This document shows positions 25,726-34,115 of a DNA stretch of 64,000 nt, one piece after another. Numbering within the stretch: the first letter of the stretch is position 1; the number at the start of each line of letters is the position of its first letter. The translations under genes and the position numbers were made by a program. The DNA lies in contig JAEWAX010000058.1 of NCBI GenBank assembly GCA_023391425.1, positions 33,844-97,843 of the forward strand, in the 5' to 3' direction. The notes beneath the pieces are model-generated. The model searched no databases, was not told where the DNA came from, and saw only the letters and a program-made list of their open reading frames with translations. This DNA is from Bacillota bacterium. GTDB lineage: Bacteria > Bacillota > Clostridia > Acetivibrionales > DSM-1351.

Positions 25726-26126
25726 ACAGATTATTGCTCAATTTGCAGTTATCTTATAGAAGAGCATTACAAACATTGGTAGACATGACTGGAATACTCT
25801 AATATCAAGAGTTTATTTCAGTTTTTGCTTTAAAGGAACTATTCTTTCTGCTTTAGTTTTACCATGGCGATACTAAAGCTTGTCTACTTTTACTTAATGA
25901 AAAAACCATTTATTCAAAGGGGAAAAAGTGACATTAAAATAGAAAGATTTATCATATATCCTCAAAAGCTTACAAAAATATTGCATAATTAATGGAATAT
26001 GATAATATAATTAATAGATAATTGACTTTTTAAAATTTAATTTTTTACATACTATATTAATTAAGTATATATCATTTTTGTTAAATAATAAAATTATCAA
26101 ATTAGGATATTAAGGAGTTGTTACTT
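25726..26126. other. Promoter region of mbl
   Basis: Mostly AT-rich, no gene. TTGACT at 26022-26027, followed after 18 bp by TACATA at 26046-26051, is a modest promoter candidate. TAAGGAG at 26111-26117 is the ribosome site. No clear terminator of the chemoreceptor gene is seen. Confidence 0.35.
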
Positions 26127-27155
26127 TTGGGATTTGGACAGGACATAGGTATTGATTTAGGCACAGCCTCAGTACTGGTTTATATTAAAGGTAAGGGCAT
26201 TGTTTTAAGAGAACCCTCTGTTGTAGCAATTGATAAAAATACAAATAAGCTTTTAGCAGTGGGTGAAGAAGCAAGAAGAATGCTTGGAAGAACACCTGGA
26301 AATATAGTTGCTATCAGACCACTTAGAGATGGAGTAATATCTGATTATGATATAACAGAGCGTATGCTCAAATATTTTATAAACAAGGCAACTGGCAATA
26401 GAAAATTTTTTAAACCAAGAATTATGGTATGCGTTCCAAGTGGAGTTACTGAGGTAGAGAAACGTGCTGTAATTGATGCTTCAATGCAGGCTGGTGCTAG
26501 GAAGACGTATTTAATAGAAGAGCCTATAGCAGCTGCAATAGGTGCTGGAATTGACATATCTAAGGCATGTGGAAGCATGGTTGTAGATATGGGTGGAGGA
26601 ACTACTGATATAGCTGTAATATCATTGGGTGGCACAGTAGTAAGCACATCAATTAAGATTGCAGGAGACAAATTTGATGAGGCAATTGTAAGATATATGC
26701 GTAAAAAACATAATATTATGATTGGTGAAAGAACGGCAGAAGACTTGAAAATTAATATAGGAACGGTATACCCTAGAGTTCAAGAGGTTACTATGGATAT
26801 TAGAGGTAGAAACCTGATTTCAGGATTACCAAAAACCATTACGATATCTTCCACAGAGATGATGGAAGCATTAGAAGAGCCAATTTCAAGTGTTATAGAA
26901 GCAGTTCATTCAGTTCTAGAACGTACTCCACCTGAATTAGCTGCAGATATTAGCGATAGAGGAATTGTAATGACGGGCGGAGGAAGCTTAATTTATGGAT
27001 TAGACAAGCTACTTCAAGAAAAGACAGGTATAAATGTTATTATTGCAGATGATTCTATATCATGTGTTGCATTGGGAACTGGTAAGGCTCTAGATAATAT
27101 TGAAGCTATAGAAGAAAGTGCACTGTCAACAAGTAGGGAAAATTATAAAAGATAA
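26127..27155 (+). CDS. mbl: MreB/Mbl rod-shape actin
   Basis: A 342-residue bacterial actin that forms filaments under the membrane to direct cell-wall elongation. I choose TTG 26127 (MGFGQDIGIDLG) because AAGGAG ends 9 nt upstream; a TTG at 26118 overlaps the site. Phosphate-1 loop DIGIDLGTASVLVYI, phosphate-2 loop VVDMGGGTTDIAVI and adenosine-site MTGGGSLIYGL are all present. Gene order mbl-flhO-flhP-fabZ matches the mbl locus of Bacillus, so mbl is preferred to mreB, which normally precedes mreC. Confidence 0.9.
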   Translation: MGFGQDIGIDLGTASVLVYIKGKGIVLREPSVVAIDKNTNKLLAVGEEARRMLGRTPGNIVAIRPLRDGVISDYDITERMLKYFINKATGNRKFFKPRIMVCVPSGVTEVEKRAVIDASMQAGARKTYLIEEPIAAAIGAGIDISKACGSMVVDMGGGTTDIAVISLGGTVVSTSIKIAGDKFDEAIVRYMRKKHNIMIGERTAEDLKINIGTVYPRVQEVTMDIRGRNLISGLPKTITISSTEMMEALEEPISSVIEAVHSVLERTPPELAADISDRGIVMTGGGSLIYGLDKLLQEKTGINVIIADDSISCVALGTGKALDNIEAIEESALSTSRENYKR

Positions 27156-27166
27156 TTAAATTTATT

Positions 27167-27330
27167 TGAGGGTTAGCTTATCCGATGGTCTACCGTTGCT
27201 CATAATCCCGCATTAATTGTGGCAGAAAAGTGGCGCTATGATCTTGGAATGCGATTTCTAAGACTCAAAGGGAGCAAAAGCGCCTCCCCACTAATCTAAG
27301 AAATCCGCCTATATAGCTAGCCCTTTTATA
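27167..27330 (+). repeat. Structured intergenic element after mbl
   Basis: Outer pairing AGGGTTAGCT/AGCTAGCCCT (one G-U) brackets about 160 nt with several inner hairpins. The 3' half (27253-27317) has GATTTCTAAG..CAAAGGGA..AAAAGCGC..TAAGAAATCCGC, whose ends can pair (GATTTCT/AGAAATC). The same block recurs in degenerate form at 51854-51906. It is followed by AGTATAAATGCAACTAAGTTTTCT (27343-27367), related to the repeats at 32266-32362. Confidence 0.5.
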
Positions 27331-27437
27331 CTTTATAAGAGTATAAATGCAACTAAGTTTTCTATAATATTTTTGTGTTAAGTAAATTTAAAAAAGTACC
27401 GATAATTTTAGTAATGATTTAAGCGAGGAGATTTCTC

Positions 27438-28235
27438 ATGATTAGAGGATTATATACTTCAGGTTGGAGTATGCTTGCAAACAGTAAAAATTTAGACGTT
27501 ATAACAAACAACATGGCAAATGCAAATACTACAGCATTCAAAAAAGACACTGTTGTTTTTGAAAGCTTTCCTGCTTTATTGACTAAGAGGATTAATGATA
27601 CTAAAAGTCCAACAAATCCTTCCGCAAATATTGGAACTATGCAGCTAGGCAGTGATGTTGGTGAGATATTTACATATTATACACAAGGACAATTAAATCA
27701 AACTAATAACAAATTTGATCTTGCAATTAATGACGATAACTCTGGGGTAACAGAGACTCCTGCATTTTTTACAATTGGTGTAATGGATGCAAAGGATAAT
27801 ACCATGAAGGAGTTTTATACCAAGGACGGCTCGTTTGTTCTGAATTCAAATAATCAATTGGTAACTAAAAATGGTGATTTTGTAATGGGTGAGAGTGGTC
27901 CTATTACTCTTGCAGCTGGGGAGTTCTCAGTGAATGAACAGGGCGAGATAATCCAAAATGGAGCGATAGTAGACAAGCTAAGAATTGCTCAATTTTCTGA
28001 TGCAGCACAATTAAGAAAATATGGAGACAATCTTATTCAAAATGATGGTAGTGAGGTCGTTGATTTTAAGGGAACAGTTTTGCAGGGATTTACAGAACAG
28101 TCAAATGTAAATGTAGTAAGTGAAATGGTTGATATGATTACTGTAATGAGAGCTTATGAGGCAAACCAAAAGATACTTCAGGCTCAGGATAATACATTGC
28201 AAAAAGTTGTAAATGAGGTCGGTGTAGTCAGATAG
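27438..28235 (+). CDS. flhO: Flagellar rod/hook-basal body protein FlhO (FlgF-like)
   Basis: A 265-residue rod component of the FlgF/FlgG family, exported by the flagellar type III apparatus. The N-terminal D0 motif MIRGLYTSGWSMLANSKNLD with NNMANANTTAFKKD and the C-terminal SEMVDMITVMRAYEANQKIL segment form the coiled-coil pair that polymerises the rod. ATG 27438 follows GCGAGGAG. A paralogue lies directly downstream. The pair next to mbl corresponds to flhO-flhP of Bacillus. Confidence 0.92.
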   Translation: MIRGLYTSGWSMLANSKNLDVITNNMANANTTAFKKDTVVFESFPALLTKRINDTKSPTNPSANIGTMQLGSDVGEIFTYYTQGQLNQTNNKFDLAINDDNSGVTETPAFFTIGVMDAKDNTMKEFYTKDGSFVLNSNNQLVTKNGDFVMGESGPITLAAGEFSVNEQGEIIQNGAIVDKLRIAQFSDAAQLRKYGDNLIQNDGSEVVDFKGTVLQGFTEQSNVNVVSEMVDMITVMRAYEANQKILQAQDNTLQKVVNEVGVVR

Positions 28236-28341
28236 TTGGGACTTACTGAGTTGAGATAAACGATTTAAAAACATGAGATTAGAAGCAAGTGACATCTGAT
28301 AAGAGAGTTACAATATTCATTTTATTTTGGAGGTAACGATT

Positions 28342-29154
28342 ATGATGAGAGCATTATGGACGGCGGGCTCAGGAATGAAGGCTCAGCAGTTCAATGTAGA
28401 TGTTATTTCAAATAATTTAGCAAATGTGAATACCACAGGATACAAAAAGGAAAGGGCTGAGTTCAAAGACCTTTTGTATCAGACAATGGAAAGAGCATAT
28501 GTACTTGATGATGGTGGTAAACCAGTAAATCTTCAAGTTGGACATGGAACTGAGGTCGGCGCTACAGTTAGAAATTTTGATAATGGTAACTATGATGATA
28601 CGGGCTCAACTTTAGACTTTGCCATTTCTGGTGACGGCTTCTTTACGATAATGGGGCCTGGCGAAAAGATTAAGTATACTAAAGCTGGTTCATTCAAGAT
28701 AAGTGTTACAGAGGATGGACTTAGAAAATTAACTACATCTGATGGGTACCCTGTATTAGATAGTGCAGAACAGGAGATAGTATTTGATAGTGAAGTTGAT
28801 CTTTCAAAACTTGTTGTAACTCCAAATGGGGCGATGGGATATGAAAATGCTGATGGTGAAACTATTGATTTAGGGCAAACATTAGGTGTGGTCAATTTTC
28901 CAAACAAATATGCTTTAGAAGCTGTAGGTGGGAATCTATTTGCAAAGAATTCTGCTACAGGTGAACCAGTACAGGCAAGCGAAGATGAAACAAATCTAAG
29001 TACAATAAAACAAGGTTATTTAGAGGATTCAAATGTGCAAGTTGTTGATGAAATGGTTAAACTTATAATTGCTCAAAGGGCATATGAAATGAATTCAAAG
29101 GCAATCCAATCATCTGATGATATGCTTCAGATAGCTAATAATTTGATGAAATAG
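28342..29154 (+). CDS. flhP: Flagellar distal rod protein FlhP (FlgG-like)
   Basis: A 270-residue rod protein. The start is ATG 28342 (or 28345) behind TTGGAGG; an in-frame TTG at 28327 overlaps this site. D0 motifs MRALWTAGSGMKAQQFNVD with NNLANVNTTGYKKER and C-terminal EMVKLIIAQRAYEMNSKAI are canonical for FlgG. It builds the drive shaft through peptidoglycan with FlhO. Its stop is 10 bp before the FlgJ-like rod protein gene, so the three are cotranscribed. Confidence 0.93.
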   Translation: MMRALWTAGSGMKAQQFNVDVISNNLANVNTTGYKKERAEFKDLLYQTMERAYVLDDGGKPVNLQVGHGTEVGATVRNFDNGNYDDTGSTLDFAISGDGFFTIMGPGEKIKYTKAGSFKISVTEDGLRKLTTSDGYPVLDSAEQEIVFDSEVDLSKLVVTPNGAMGYENADGETIDLGQTLGVVNFPNKYALEAVGGNLFAKNSATGEPVQASEDETNLSTIKQGYLEDSNVQVVDEMVKLIIAQRAYEMNSKAIQSSDDMLQIANNLMK

Positions 29155-29164
29155 GTGAATAATA

Positions 29165-29557
29165 ATGGATGTTGGGAGTATTAGTTCAAAAACCGCATTA
29201 GAGGGTGCTCAATATACCCAGGCTCAGACTACTGATGATGATTTTGAAAAAAGACTTAAGGCTGCAGCTGAAAAAGGTGATGACTCTGAGCTAAAACAGG
29301 TTTGTAAAGAATTTGAAGGTATATTTATAAGTATGATGTTCAAACAAATGAGGGCTACAGTACCAGAATCGGATTATCTAAAAAGTGATTCAGCTACAGA
29401 AATGTTCAATTCAATGCTTGATGATAAGCTTTGTGATGTTGCATCACAGAGGGGAATAGGGCTCGGTGACATGATGTATAAGCAAATGTCAAAACAATAT
29501 GGCAAGCAGGAAGTTTCTACCCAAACTTCTGGAGGGGTAATTGATGAAAAAAAATAA
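29165..29557 (+). CDS. FlgJ-like rod-binding protein, muramidase domain absent
   Basis: A 130-residue protein matching only the N-terminal rod-binding (capping) domain of FlgJ: CKEFEGIFISMMFKQMRATV, then SATEMFNSMLDDKLCDVASQRG and GLGDMMYKQMSKQ. Gram-negative FlgJ also carries a peptidoglycan hydrolase domain; here it is missing, as is common in Firmicutes. It follows the FlgG-like gene by 10 bp and overlaps the next gene by 14 bp. It likely guides rod assembly through the cell wall. Confidence 0.88.
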   Translation: MDVGSISSKTALEGAQYTQAQTTDDDFEKRLKAAAEKGDDSELKQVCKEFEGIFISMMFKQMRATVPESDYLKSDSATEMFNSMLDDKLCDVASQRGIGLGDMMYKQMSKQYGKQEVSTQTSGGVIDEKK

Positions 29558-30692
29558 TCATAATTTGATTATAATTATTGGGGTATTTTTAATGTTGTCC
29601 TGCATTTTATTTTATGCTGGACAATTTTTATTTTCCTCAAAAAACGAGAGTAGTCCAAGTGCCAAAACAGCTCAACACAGCAAAATTGAGGAGGTGCAGT
29701 CTTTTCCGATAGAGTACAAGAACATTTCTACAAATATTAATGGACATAAACAGAAGATATTTACACTAGAATTTGATCCTCTTGACAAACGTATTGAATT
29801 TAAACCTGCACTTTCCTACGATAATGTATTTGGATTTGAGAAGATATCTGAGATTTGTAAAAGAACAGGAGCCTATGCTGCAATTAATGGTGGATTTTTT
29901 TATGAATTTGGAGATCCGGTTGGGATGGTAGTAATTGATGGAAAAATGTTTATGAGTTCAGCAGGCTATGATCCAGTGTTTGTAATAGATAAAGAAGGAT
30001 CCAGTTTCAAAAAAATTATTTCAGAATTATCTATATCTATTAATGGTAAGAAAACTAATATAAATAAAATGAATCGTACTGGTCTGGATGGAAATATTGT
30101 ACTATATACGAGCGATTATGGTTCGACAAATAGAGCGAAAATTAAAAATACGTCTATTATGATTGAAAATAATACCGTGACCTCTATAACTAAAGATACT
30201 TTCAAAGAGGTTCCTTTAAAAGAAAATAGCTACTTAATAAGCTTCTTTGGTAAGAAATCATCACTGCCAGAAAAGCTTGGAATTAAAATTGGAGATAAAG
30301 CAAAAATTGATATAAAGCCTCAGTTTGATGGAATATATCAAGCCTATGAATGTGGTGGTATGTTAATAAAGGACGGAATATCTGTTGTCCAAGAAAAAGA
30401 CCGATGGATTGGTACTTTGCAAAATCGAGATCCGCGTACAGCCATTGGGATAAAAGAAGATGGAAGGATAGTTCTTATCGTTGTAGATGGCAGACAGCCA
30501 GGCTATAGCAGTGGCTTTACTGGAAAGGAACTTGCTGACTATTTAATTTCGCTTGGAGTCAAGAATGCTGCAATGCTAGATGGGGGTGCAACATCTCAAA
30601 TCTTCGTCAACGGTAGTCTTAAAAACAAACCATCCTATAGGGGGATTGAACGGCCTGTTGCAGGTGCATTCATTGTTAAGGTGAAAAAATAA
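29544..30692 (+). CDS. Phosphodiester glycosidase (NAGPA)-domain protein, membrane-anchored
   Basis: A 382-residue protein with one N-terminal transmembrane helix (about residues 7-29) and an extracellular domain of the NAGPA/DUF2233 family. Its motifs include AAINGGFFYEFGDPVGMVV, NRDPRTAIGIKEDG, VDGRQPGYSSG and LDGGATSQIFVNG. Family members cleave phosphodiester-linked GlcNAc; bacterial ones are thought to act on wall polymers. ATG 29544 follows GGAGGGG and the gene overlaps the FlgJ-like gene, so it belongs to the flagellar rod operon. A wall-remodelling job at the rod is possible in the absence of the FlgJ muramidase domain, but that is inference. Confidence 0.85.
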   Translation: MKKNNHNLIIIIGVFLMLSCILFYAGQFLFSSKNESSPSAKTAQHSKIEEVQSFPIEYKNISTNINGHKQKIFTLEFDPLDKRIEFKPALSYDNVFGFEKISEICKRTGAYAAINGGFFYEFGDPVGMVVIDGKMFMSSAGYDPVFVIDKEGSSFKKIISELSISINGKKTNINKMNRTGLDGNIVLYTSDYGSTNRAKIKNTSIMIENNTVTSITKDTFKEVPLKENSYLISFFGKKSSLPEKLGIKIGDKAKIDIKPQFDGIYQAYECGGMLIKDGISVVQEKDRWIGTLQNRDPRTAIGIKEDGRIVLIVVDGRQPGYSSGFTGKELADYLISLGVKNAAMLDGGATSQIFVNGSLKNKPSYRGIERPVAGAFIVKVKK

Positions 30693-30707
30693 TAGAGGAA
30701 TTTGAGC

Positions 30708-30761
30708 ATGTTTCGTAGAATATATTACCTAGTCATAGTATTATGTTATATACAAGCATAG
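30708..30761 (+). other. Possible 17-residue hydrophobic mini-frame before fabZ
   Basis: ATG 30708 after AGAGGAATTTGAGC encodes MFRRIYYLVIVLCYIQA. It could be a small membrane peptide, a leader, or chance; no supporting homology is recognised. Confidence 0.15.
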
Positions 30762-30803
30762 ATTATGAATGAAAACATTTGGATATTAAAAAATGGAGGT
30801 TAT

Positions 30804-31238
30804 ATGTTAACAAATAAAGAGATAAGAGAAATATTACCGCATAGGTATCCATTCTTGTTAGTTGACAAGATTATTGAACTAGAGCCAGGGAAAAGGGCTG
30901 TTGGAATTAAAAATGTATCTGCTAATGAGCCATTTTTTCAAGGGCATTTTCCGGAATATCCCATAATGCCTGGGGTGTTGATTGTGGAAGCACTGGCACA
31001 AACAGCGGGGATAGCTGTTGCTGTTCTAGATGAGAACAAAGGTAAAATGGGTGTATTTGCAAGTATTGATAGCATGAAGATTAAAAATCAGGTTTTACCT
31101 GGAGATGTATTAAATCTAGAGGCTGAGATAGTGATGTCAAAAATGGGTATCACTAAAGCCAAAGTAAAAGCTAGCGTTGATGGCAAGATTGCAGCAGAGG
31201 GTGAAATTAAGTTTGCATTAATTAAGGCAGAAAAGTAG
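30804..31238 (+). CDS. fabZ: 3-hydroxyacyl-ACP dehydratase FabZ
   Basis: A 144-residue hot-dog-fold enzyme that dehydrates beta-hydroxyacyl-ACP in fatty-acid elongation. I start at ATG 30804 ([16 protein letters not shown]) behind ATGGAGG; an in-frame ATG at 30765 lacks a site. Catalytic His48 lies in [14 protein letters not shown] and Glu62 in VEALAQ, both conserved. Gene position after the mbl-flhO-flhP group matches Bacillus ywpB. A terminator at 31353 follows. Confidence 0.95.
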   Translation: MLTNKEIREILPHRYPFLLVDKIIELEPGKRAVGIKNVSANEPFFQGHFPEYPIMPGVLIVEALAQTAGIAVAVLDENKGKMGVFASIDSMKIKNQVLPGDVLNLEAEIVMSKMGITKAKVKASVDGKIAAEGEIKFALIKAEK

Positions 31239-31352
31239 TTTGATATTTAAATATCCTCAAGTTAACTATTGTTAAATATATCAAACATAGATATTAGCTT
31301 ATATTTATAATTAGTATTTTGAATGGAGAGAAATTATTATTTATATGAAAGT

Positions 31353-31384
31353 TAGCAGGCTAAAAAAATAGCCTGCTATTTTTA
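31353..31384 (+). terminator. Rho-independent terminator after fabZ
   Basis: A perfect 9-bp stem, TAGCAGGCT (31353-31361)/AGCCTGCTA (31370-31378), with an A-rich loop, followed by TTTTTAT. Confidence 0.8.
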
Positions 31385-31473
31385 TGGAAAACATACTTTA
31401 CATTTTAGAGTTGCAGTAGTAAAATAATAATGTAAAGTTAACTTTCCATATAACTTAGAAAAGGAGTTGTTAT

Positions 31474-31674
31474 ATGAAAAATAGATTAGAAGAAATTCGT
31501 AAAAAACGAGGAATAAATCAGGAAGAACTGGCAGCATCACTTGAGGTATCAAGACAGACCATTGGTTCACTTGAAAATGGACGATATAATCCGTCGATTA
31601 TTTTGGCATTTAAGATTGCTAGGTACTTTAATATGAGTATTGAAGAAATATTTATTTATGAGGAGGAAGATTAG
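31474..31674 (+). CDS. XRE-family transcriptional regulator
   Basis: A 66-residue Cro/CI-type repressor made only of a helix-turn-helix domain: NQEELAASLEVSRQTIGSLENGRYNPS. The end EDIFIYEEED-like acidic tail is typical of the small YgzD/YozG-type regulators. ATG 31474 follows AAAAGGAG. It is immediately followed (1 bp) by a gene for a membrane protein, a common regulator-membrane protein pairing whose trigger is unknown. It probably autoregulates the pair. Confidence 0.88.
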   Translation: MKNRLEEIRKKRGINQEELAASLEVSRQTIGSLENGRYNPSIILAFKIARYFNMSIEEIFIYEEED

Positions 31675-31675
31675 C

Positions 31676-32113
31676 GTGAGAAATAAGACTATAGGAAGGT
31701 ATTTATTATATTCACTGATTGGCTTTATAATTTTGGGGGTGGGTGCTATCTTAGGAAAATACACAAGAGATGCTCAAGGGATTATGCAGACTTTACCATA
31801 CATTCTCATTGGCATTGGTGCTGGAATTTTTGGTCAAAACATGGGTACTACAATCAATATTTATGCTATGAAAAAAACCCCACAGATGGCAAAGCAAAAA
31901 GAAATTGAAGAAAAAGATGAGAGAAGTATTGCAATAAGAAATAAAGCCAAAGCCAAAGCATATGACCTTATGGTTATGGTATTTGGAGCATTGATGATTG
32001 CATTTGCACTAATGCAGGTCGATTGGGCAGTTGTTTTGGCTTTAGTTATTACTTACTTATTTGTTGCATTTTCAAACATATACTTTTTGAGTAAATACAA
32101 TAAAGAAATGTAG
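31676..32113 (+). CDS. Membrane protein cotranscribed with the XRE regulator
   Basis: A 145-residue protein. GTG 31676 is chosen because GAGGAGGA lies just upstream, inside the end of the regulator gene; an in-frame ATG at 31640 would overlap that gene far more. Four transmembrane helices are likely, about residues 9-27, 36-56, 95-112 and 116-134, with a charged linker (EIEEKDERSIAIRNKAKAKA) between the pairs. The ERSIxIRNKAKA linker resembles that of DUF2178-type small membrane proteins paired with XRE regulators. The function is unknown. Confidence 0.8.
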   Translation: MRNKTIGRYLLYSLIGFIILGVGAILGKYTRDAQGIMQTLPYILIGIGAGIFGQNMGTTINIYAMKKTPQMAKQKEIEEKDERSIAIRNKAKAKAYDLMVMVFGALMIAFALMQVDWAVVLALVITYLFVAFSNIYFLSKYNKEM

Positions 32114-32166
32114 GAGATGATCATAATCATTCAATCAAATAAGTAAACTCTATAAACCACGAAATT

Positions 32167-32192
32167 AAGGGGAGACTAAATGGTCTCCCCTT
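32167..32192. terminator. Bidirectional terminator between the membrane protein gene and murC
   Basis: A perfect 10-bp stem, AAGGGGAGAC (32167-32176)/GTCTCCCCTT (32183-32192). The T-rich side favours the minus-strand transcript coming from murC, but it can serve both. Confidence 0.6.
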
Positions 32193-32265
32193 AGTATTGC
32201 CATACTTTAGAACTGGGCCTCTGTCATATAAATAGGCTCAAAAGCTAAGTTTTCTTTACACCCTA

Positions 32266-32362
32266 CGAGTATAAGTGCAAATAAGCTTTTGCCTTCGCCT
32301 TTGACTCGCACTTTATCAAGTATAAGTGCAACTAAAGCTTCTGCCTTCGTCTTTGACTCGTC
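32266..32362. repeat. Two imperfect direct repeats containing AGTATAAGTGCAA
   Basis: CGAGTATAAGTGCAAATAAG..TTTGACTCG at about 32266-32309 and CAAGTATAAGTGCAACTAAAG..TTTGACTCG at about 32316-32361 match at most positions. The flanks both carry AAGCTAAGTTTTCTTTA (about 32239 and 32365). A related piece, AGTATAAATGCAACTAAGTTTTCT, is at 27343-27367. Confidence 0.65.
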
Positions 32363-32397
32363 ACAAGCTAAGTTTTCTTTATATTAATTGAACTGTC

Positions 32398-33801
32398 TTA
32401 TTTATTACCTCTGATATTAAGAAATATTTCTCCAACACGAACGATGTCTCCAGCACCCATAGTCAATATCAAATCACCTGGTTGTGCATTCTTGTCAAGA
32501 TAGTCTGCTATTTCATGGAAGTCGCTTATGTAGATGGCGTTTCCACCTTGCTGACGTATTTTCTCTGCAAGTATACTAGAATGAATATCACCAGGGTCTT
32601 TTTCACGAGCAGCATAAATATCAGTAATAATAATATTGTCTGCAGCGTTAAAGGAATGTGAAAACTTTTCTAAAAAGGCTTTAGTCCTTGAATAAGTATG
32701 TGGTTGGAAAACACACCATATCTTATTATGTGTAGCACTCTTTGCAGCATTGAGTGTTGCCTGAACCTCAGATGGATGATGAGCATAGTCATCTATTATT
32801 TTGATATCATCAACTAATCCTTTTAACTCAAAACGCTTTAGACTACCCCCAAAGCTTAAAAGCCCTGATATAATACTATCCATACTACACCCACACGTGT
32901 AGCAGGCGGCAATGGCAGCAAGCGAATTACTTACATTGTGTACACCTGGAACTGATAGTGAAACAGTACCTAGCATGGCACCGTCTTTATAAACATCATA
33001 GGTAGCAAAGCCCATATCATTGTGTTTAATGTTTTTAGCAGTCCACATGGCTTCTGGATTTTTTAAGCCGTAAGTAATTACGTTGCAATTCTTATTATCA
33101 ACCACAGAAAGTGTATTTGCATCATCTGCACAAGCAATTATATAGCCATTTGGAGGAACTAAGGACACAAATTGTTCAAAGGTTGTTTTAATATGTTCTA
33201 TATCCCTAAAATAATCAACATGGTCAACTTCTATATTTAAAACCACGGCCATAAAAGGATAGAATTTTAGAAAGCTGCCATAATATTCGCAGGCCTCAGT
33301 AATAAAGTATTCTGATTCTCCAATTCTAGTATTTCCACCGATACAATCCAACTCTCCTCCTATGTGGACAGTAGGATCAGTATTTGCATTCAACATAATT
33401 GTAGTTATCATGGAGGTAGTTGTAGTTTTACCATGTGTGCCAGCTACAGCAATTCCGAAAGAATGTTTTTTCATTAAAAGTCCTAGCAGTTCTGCACGGT
33501 CGATAATAGGTATCTCTAATTCATTAGCACGAACCATTTCGCAATTATCTTCTTTCACTGCAACTGTATATATTACGAGATCAGGATTAGTAATATTTTC
33601 TGAATTATGCCCTATAAATATTTGAGCTCCTTTGCTTTCCAGCTTTTGAGTCACTTTAGAGGATTTAATATCTGAACCTGAAACTTTGTAACCTTGACTT
33701 AAAAGGATTTCAGCCAGACCACTCATGCTTGAACCACCAATTCCAATAAAATGAACATGCTTGATCTTTTCTGAATCCAAAATATTTGAATTATTACTCA
33801 A
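32398..33801 (-). CDS. murC: UDP-N-acetylmuramate--L-alanine ligase MurC
   Basis: A 467-residue cytoplasmic Mur ligase that adds L-Ala to UDP-MurNAc, the first amino-acid step of peptidoglycan synthesis. Rossmann start HVHFIGIGGSSMSGLAEIL, ATP loop GTHGKTTTTSMI, then DDYAHHPSEVQ and FQPHTYSRT typical of MurC. I prefer TTG 33801 because the AGGAG site sits 8 nt before it; a GTG at 33810 is directly attached to that site and unlikely. It is divergent from purR and has a shared terminator at 32167. Confidence 0.95.
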   Translation of the reverse strand: MSNNSNILDSEKIKHVHFIGIGGSSMSGLAEILLSQGYKVSGSDIKSSKVTQKLESKGAQIFIGHNSENITNPDLVIYTVAVKEDNCEMVRANELEIPIIDRAELLGLLMKKHSFGIAVAGTHGKTTTTSMITTIMLNANTDPTVHIGGELDCIGGNTRIGESEYFITEACEYYGSFLKFYPFMAVVLNIEVDHVDYFRDIEHIKTTFEQFVSLVPPNGYIIACADDANTLSVVDNKNCNVITYGLKNPEAMWTAKNIKHNDMGFATYDVYKDGAMLGTVSLSVPGVHNVSNSLAAIAACYTCGCSMDSIISGLLSFGGSLKRFELKGLVDDIKIIDDYAHHPSEVQATLNAAKSATHNKIWCVFQPHTYSRTKAFLEKFSHSFNAADNIIITDIYAAREKDPGDIHSSILAEKIRQQGGNAIYISDFHEIADYLDKNAQPGDLILTMGAGDIVRVGEIFLNIRGNK

Positions 33802-33980
33802 AGAAAACACTCCTCTGTTTTAATCTATCTCAAATTAATCTAATCATCATAAAAATAATACATTATTTTCTTACAAATGTAAAAGGTATTAAAAATAACT
33901 TTGCTATAAATAAATTTGTATATACTGAAATATTATATGATACTTTAATAATAAATATTTTCAATTATTTGATGAGAAAA

Positions 33981-34031
33981 ATTTCCGAATAATAATTTGA
34001 ATTTGAGTACAATTATTCGGGAAAATATTAT
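33981..34031 (+). promoter_or_regulatory. PurBox-like inverted pair and promoter of purR
   Basis: ATTTCCGAATAAT (33981-33993) fits the Bacillus PurBox AWWWCCGAACWWT except C to T; the inverted partner ATTATTCGGGAAA (34012-34024) carries the same change. A promoter, TTGAGT (34003-34008), 17 bp, TATTAT (34026-34031), overlaps the second box. The layout suggests PurR controls its own gene. The CGAA cores are 26 nt apart, about one helical turn more than the usual 16-17. The remaining gap back to murC is AT-rich. Confidence 0.5.
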
Positions 34032-34115
34032 ATAATAATAGTTAAGGCTTATTTCAGATTGAATTTATTTGAGCCTTTCTAATGTAAAGGTAAACTATAA
34101 ATGTGGGGAGATAAC

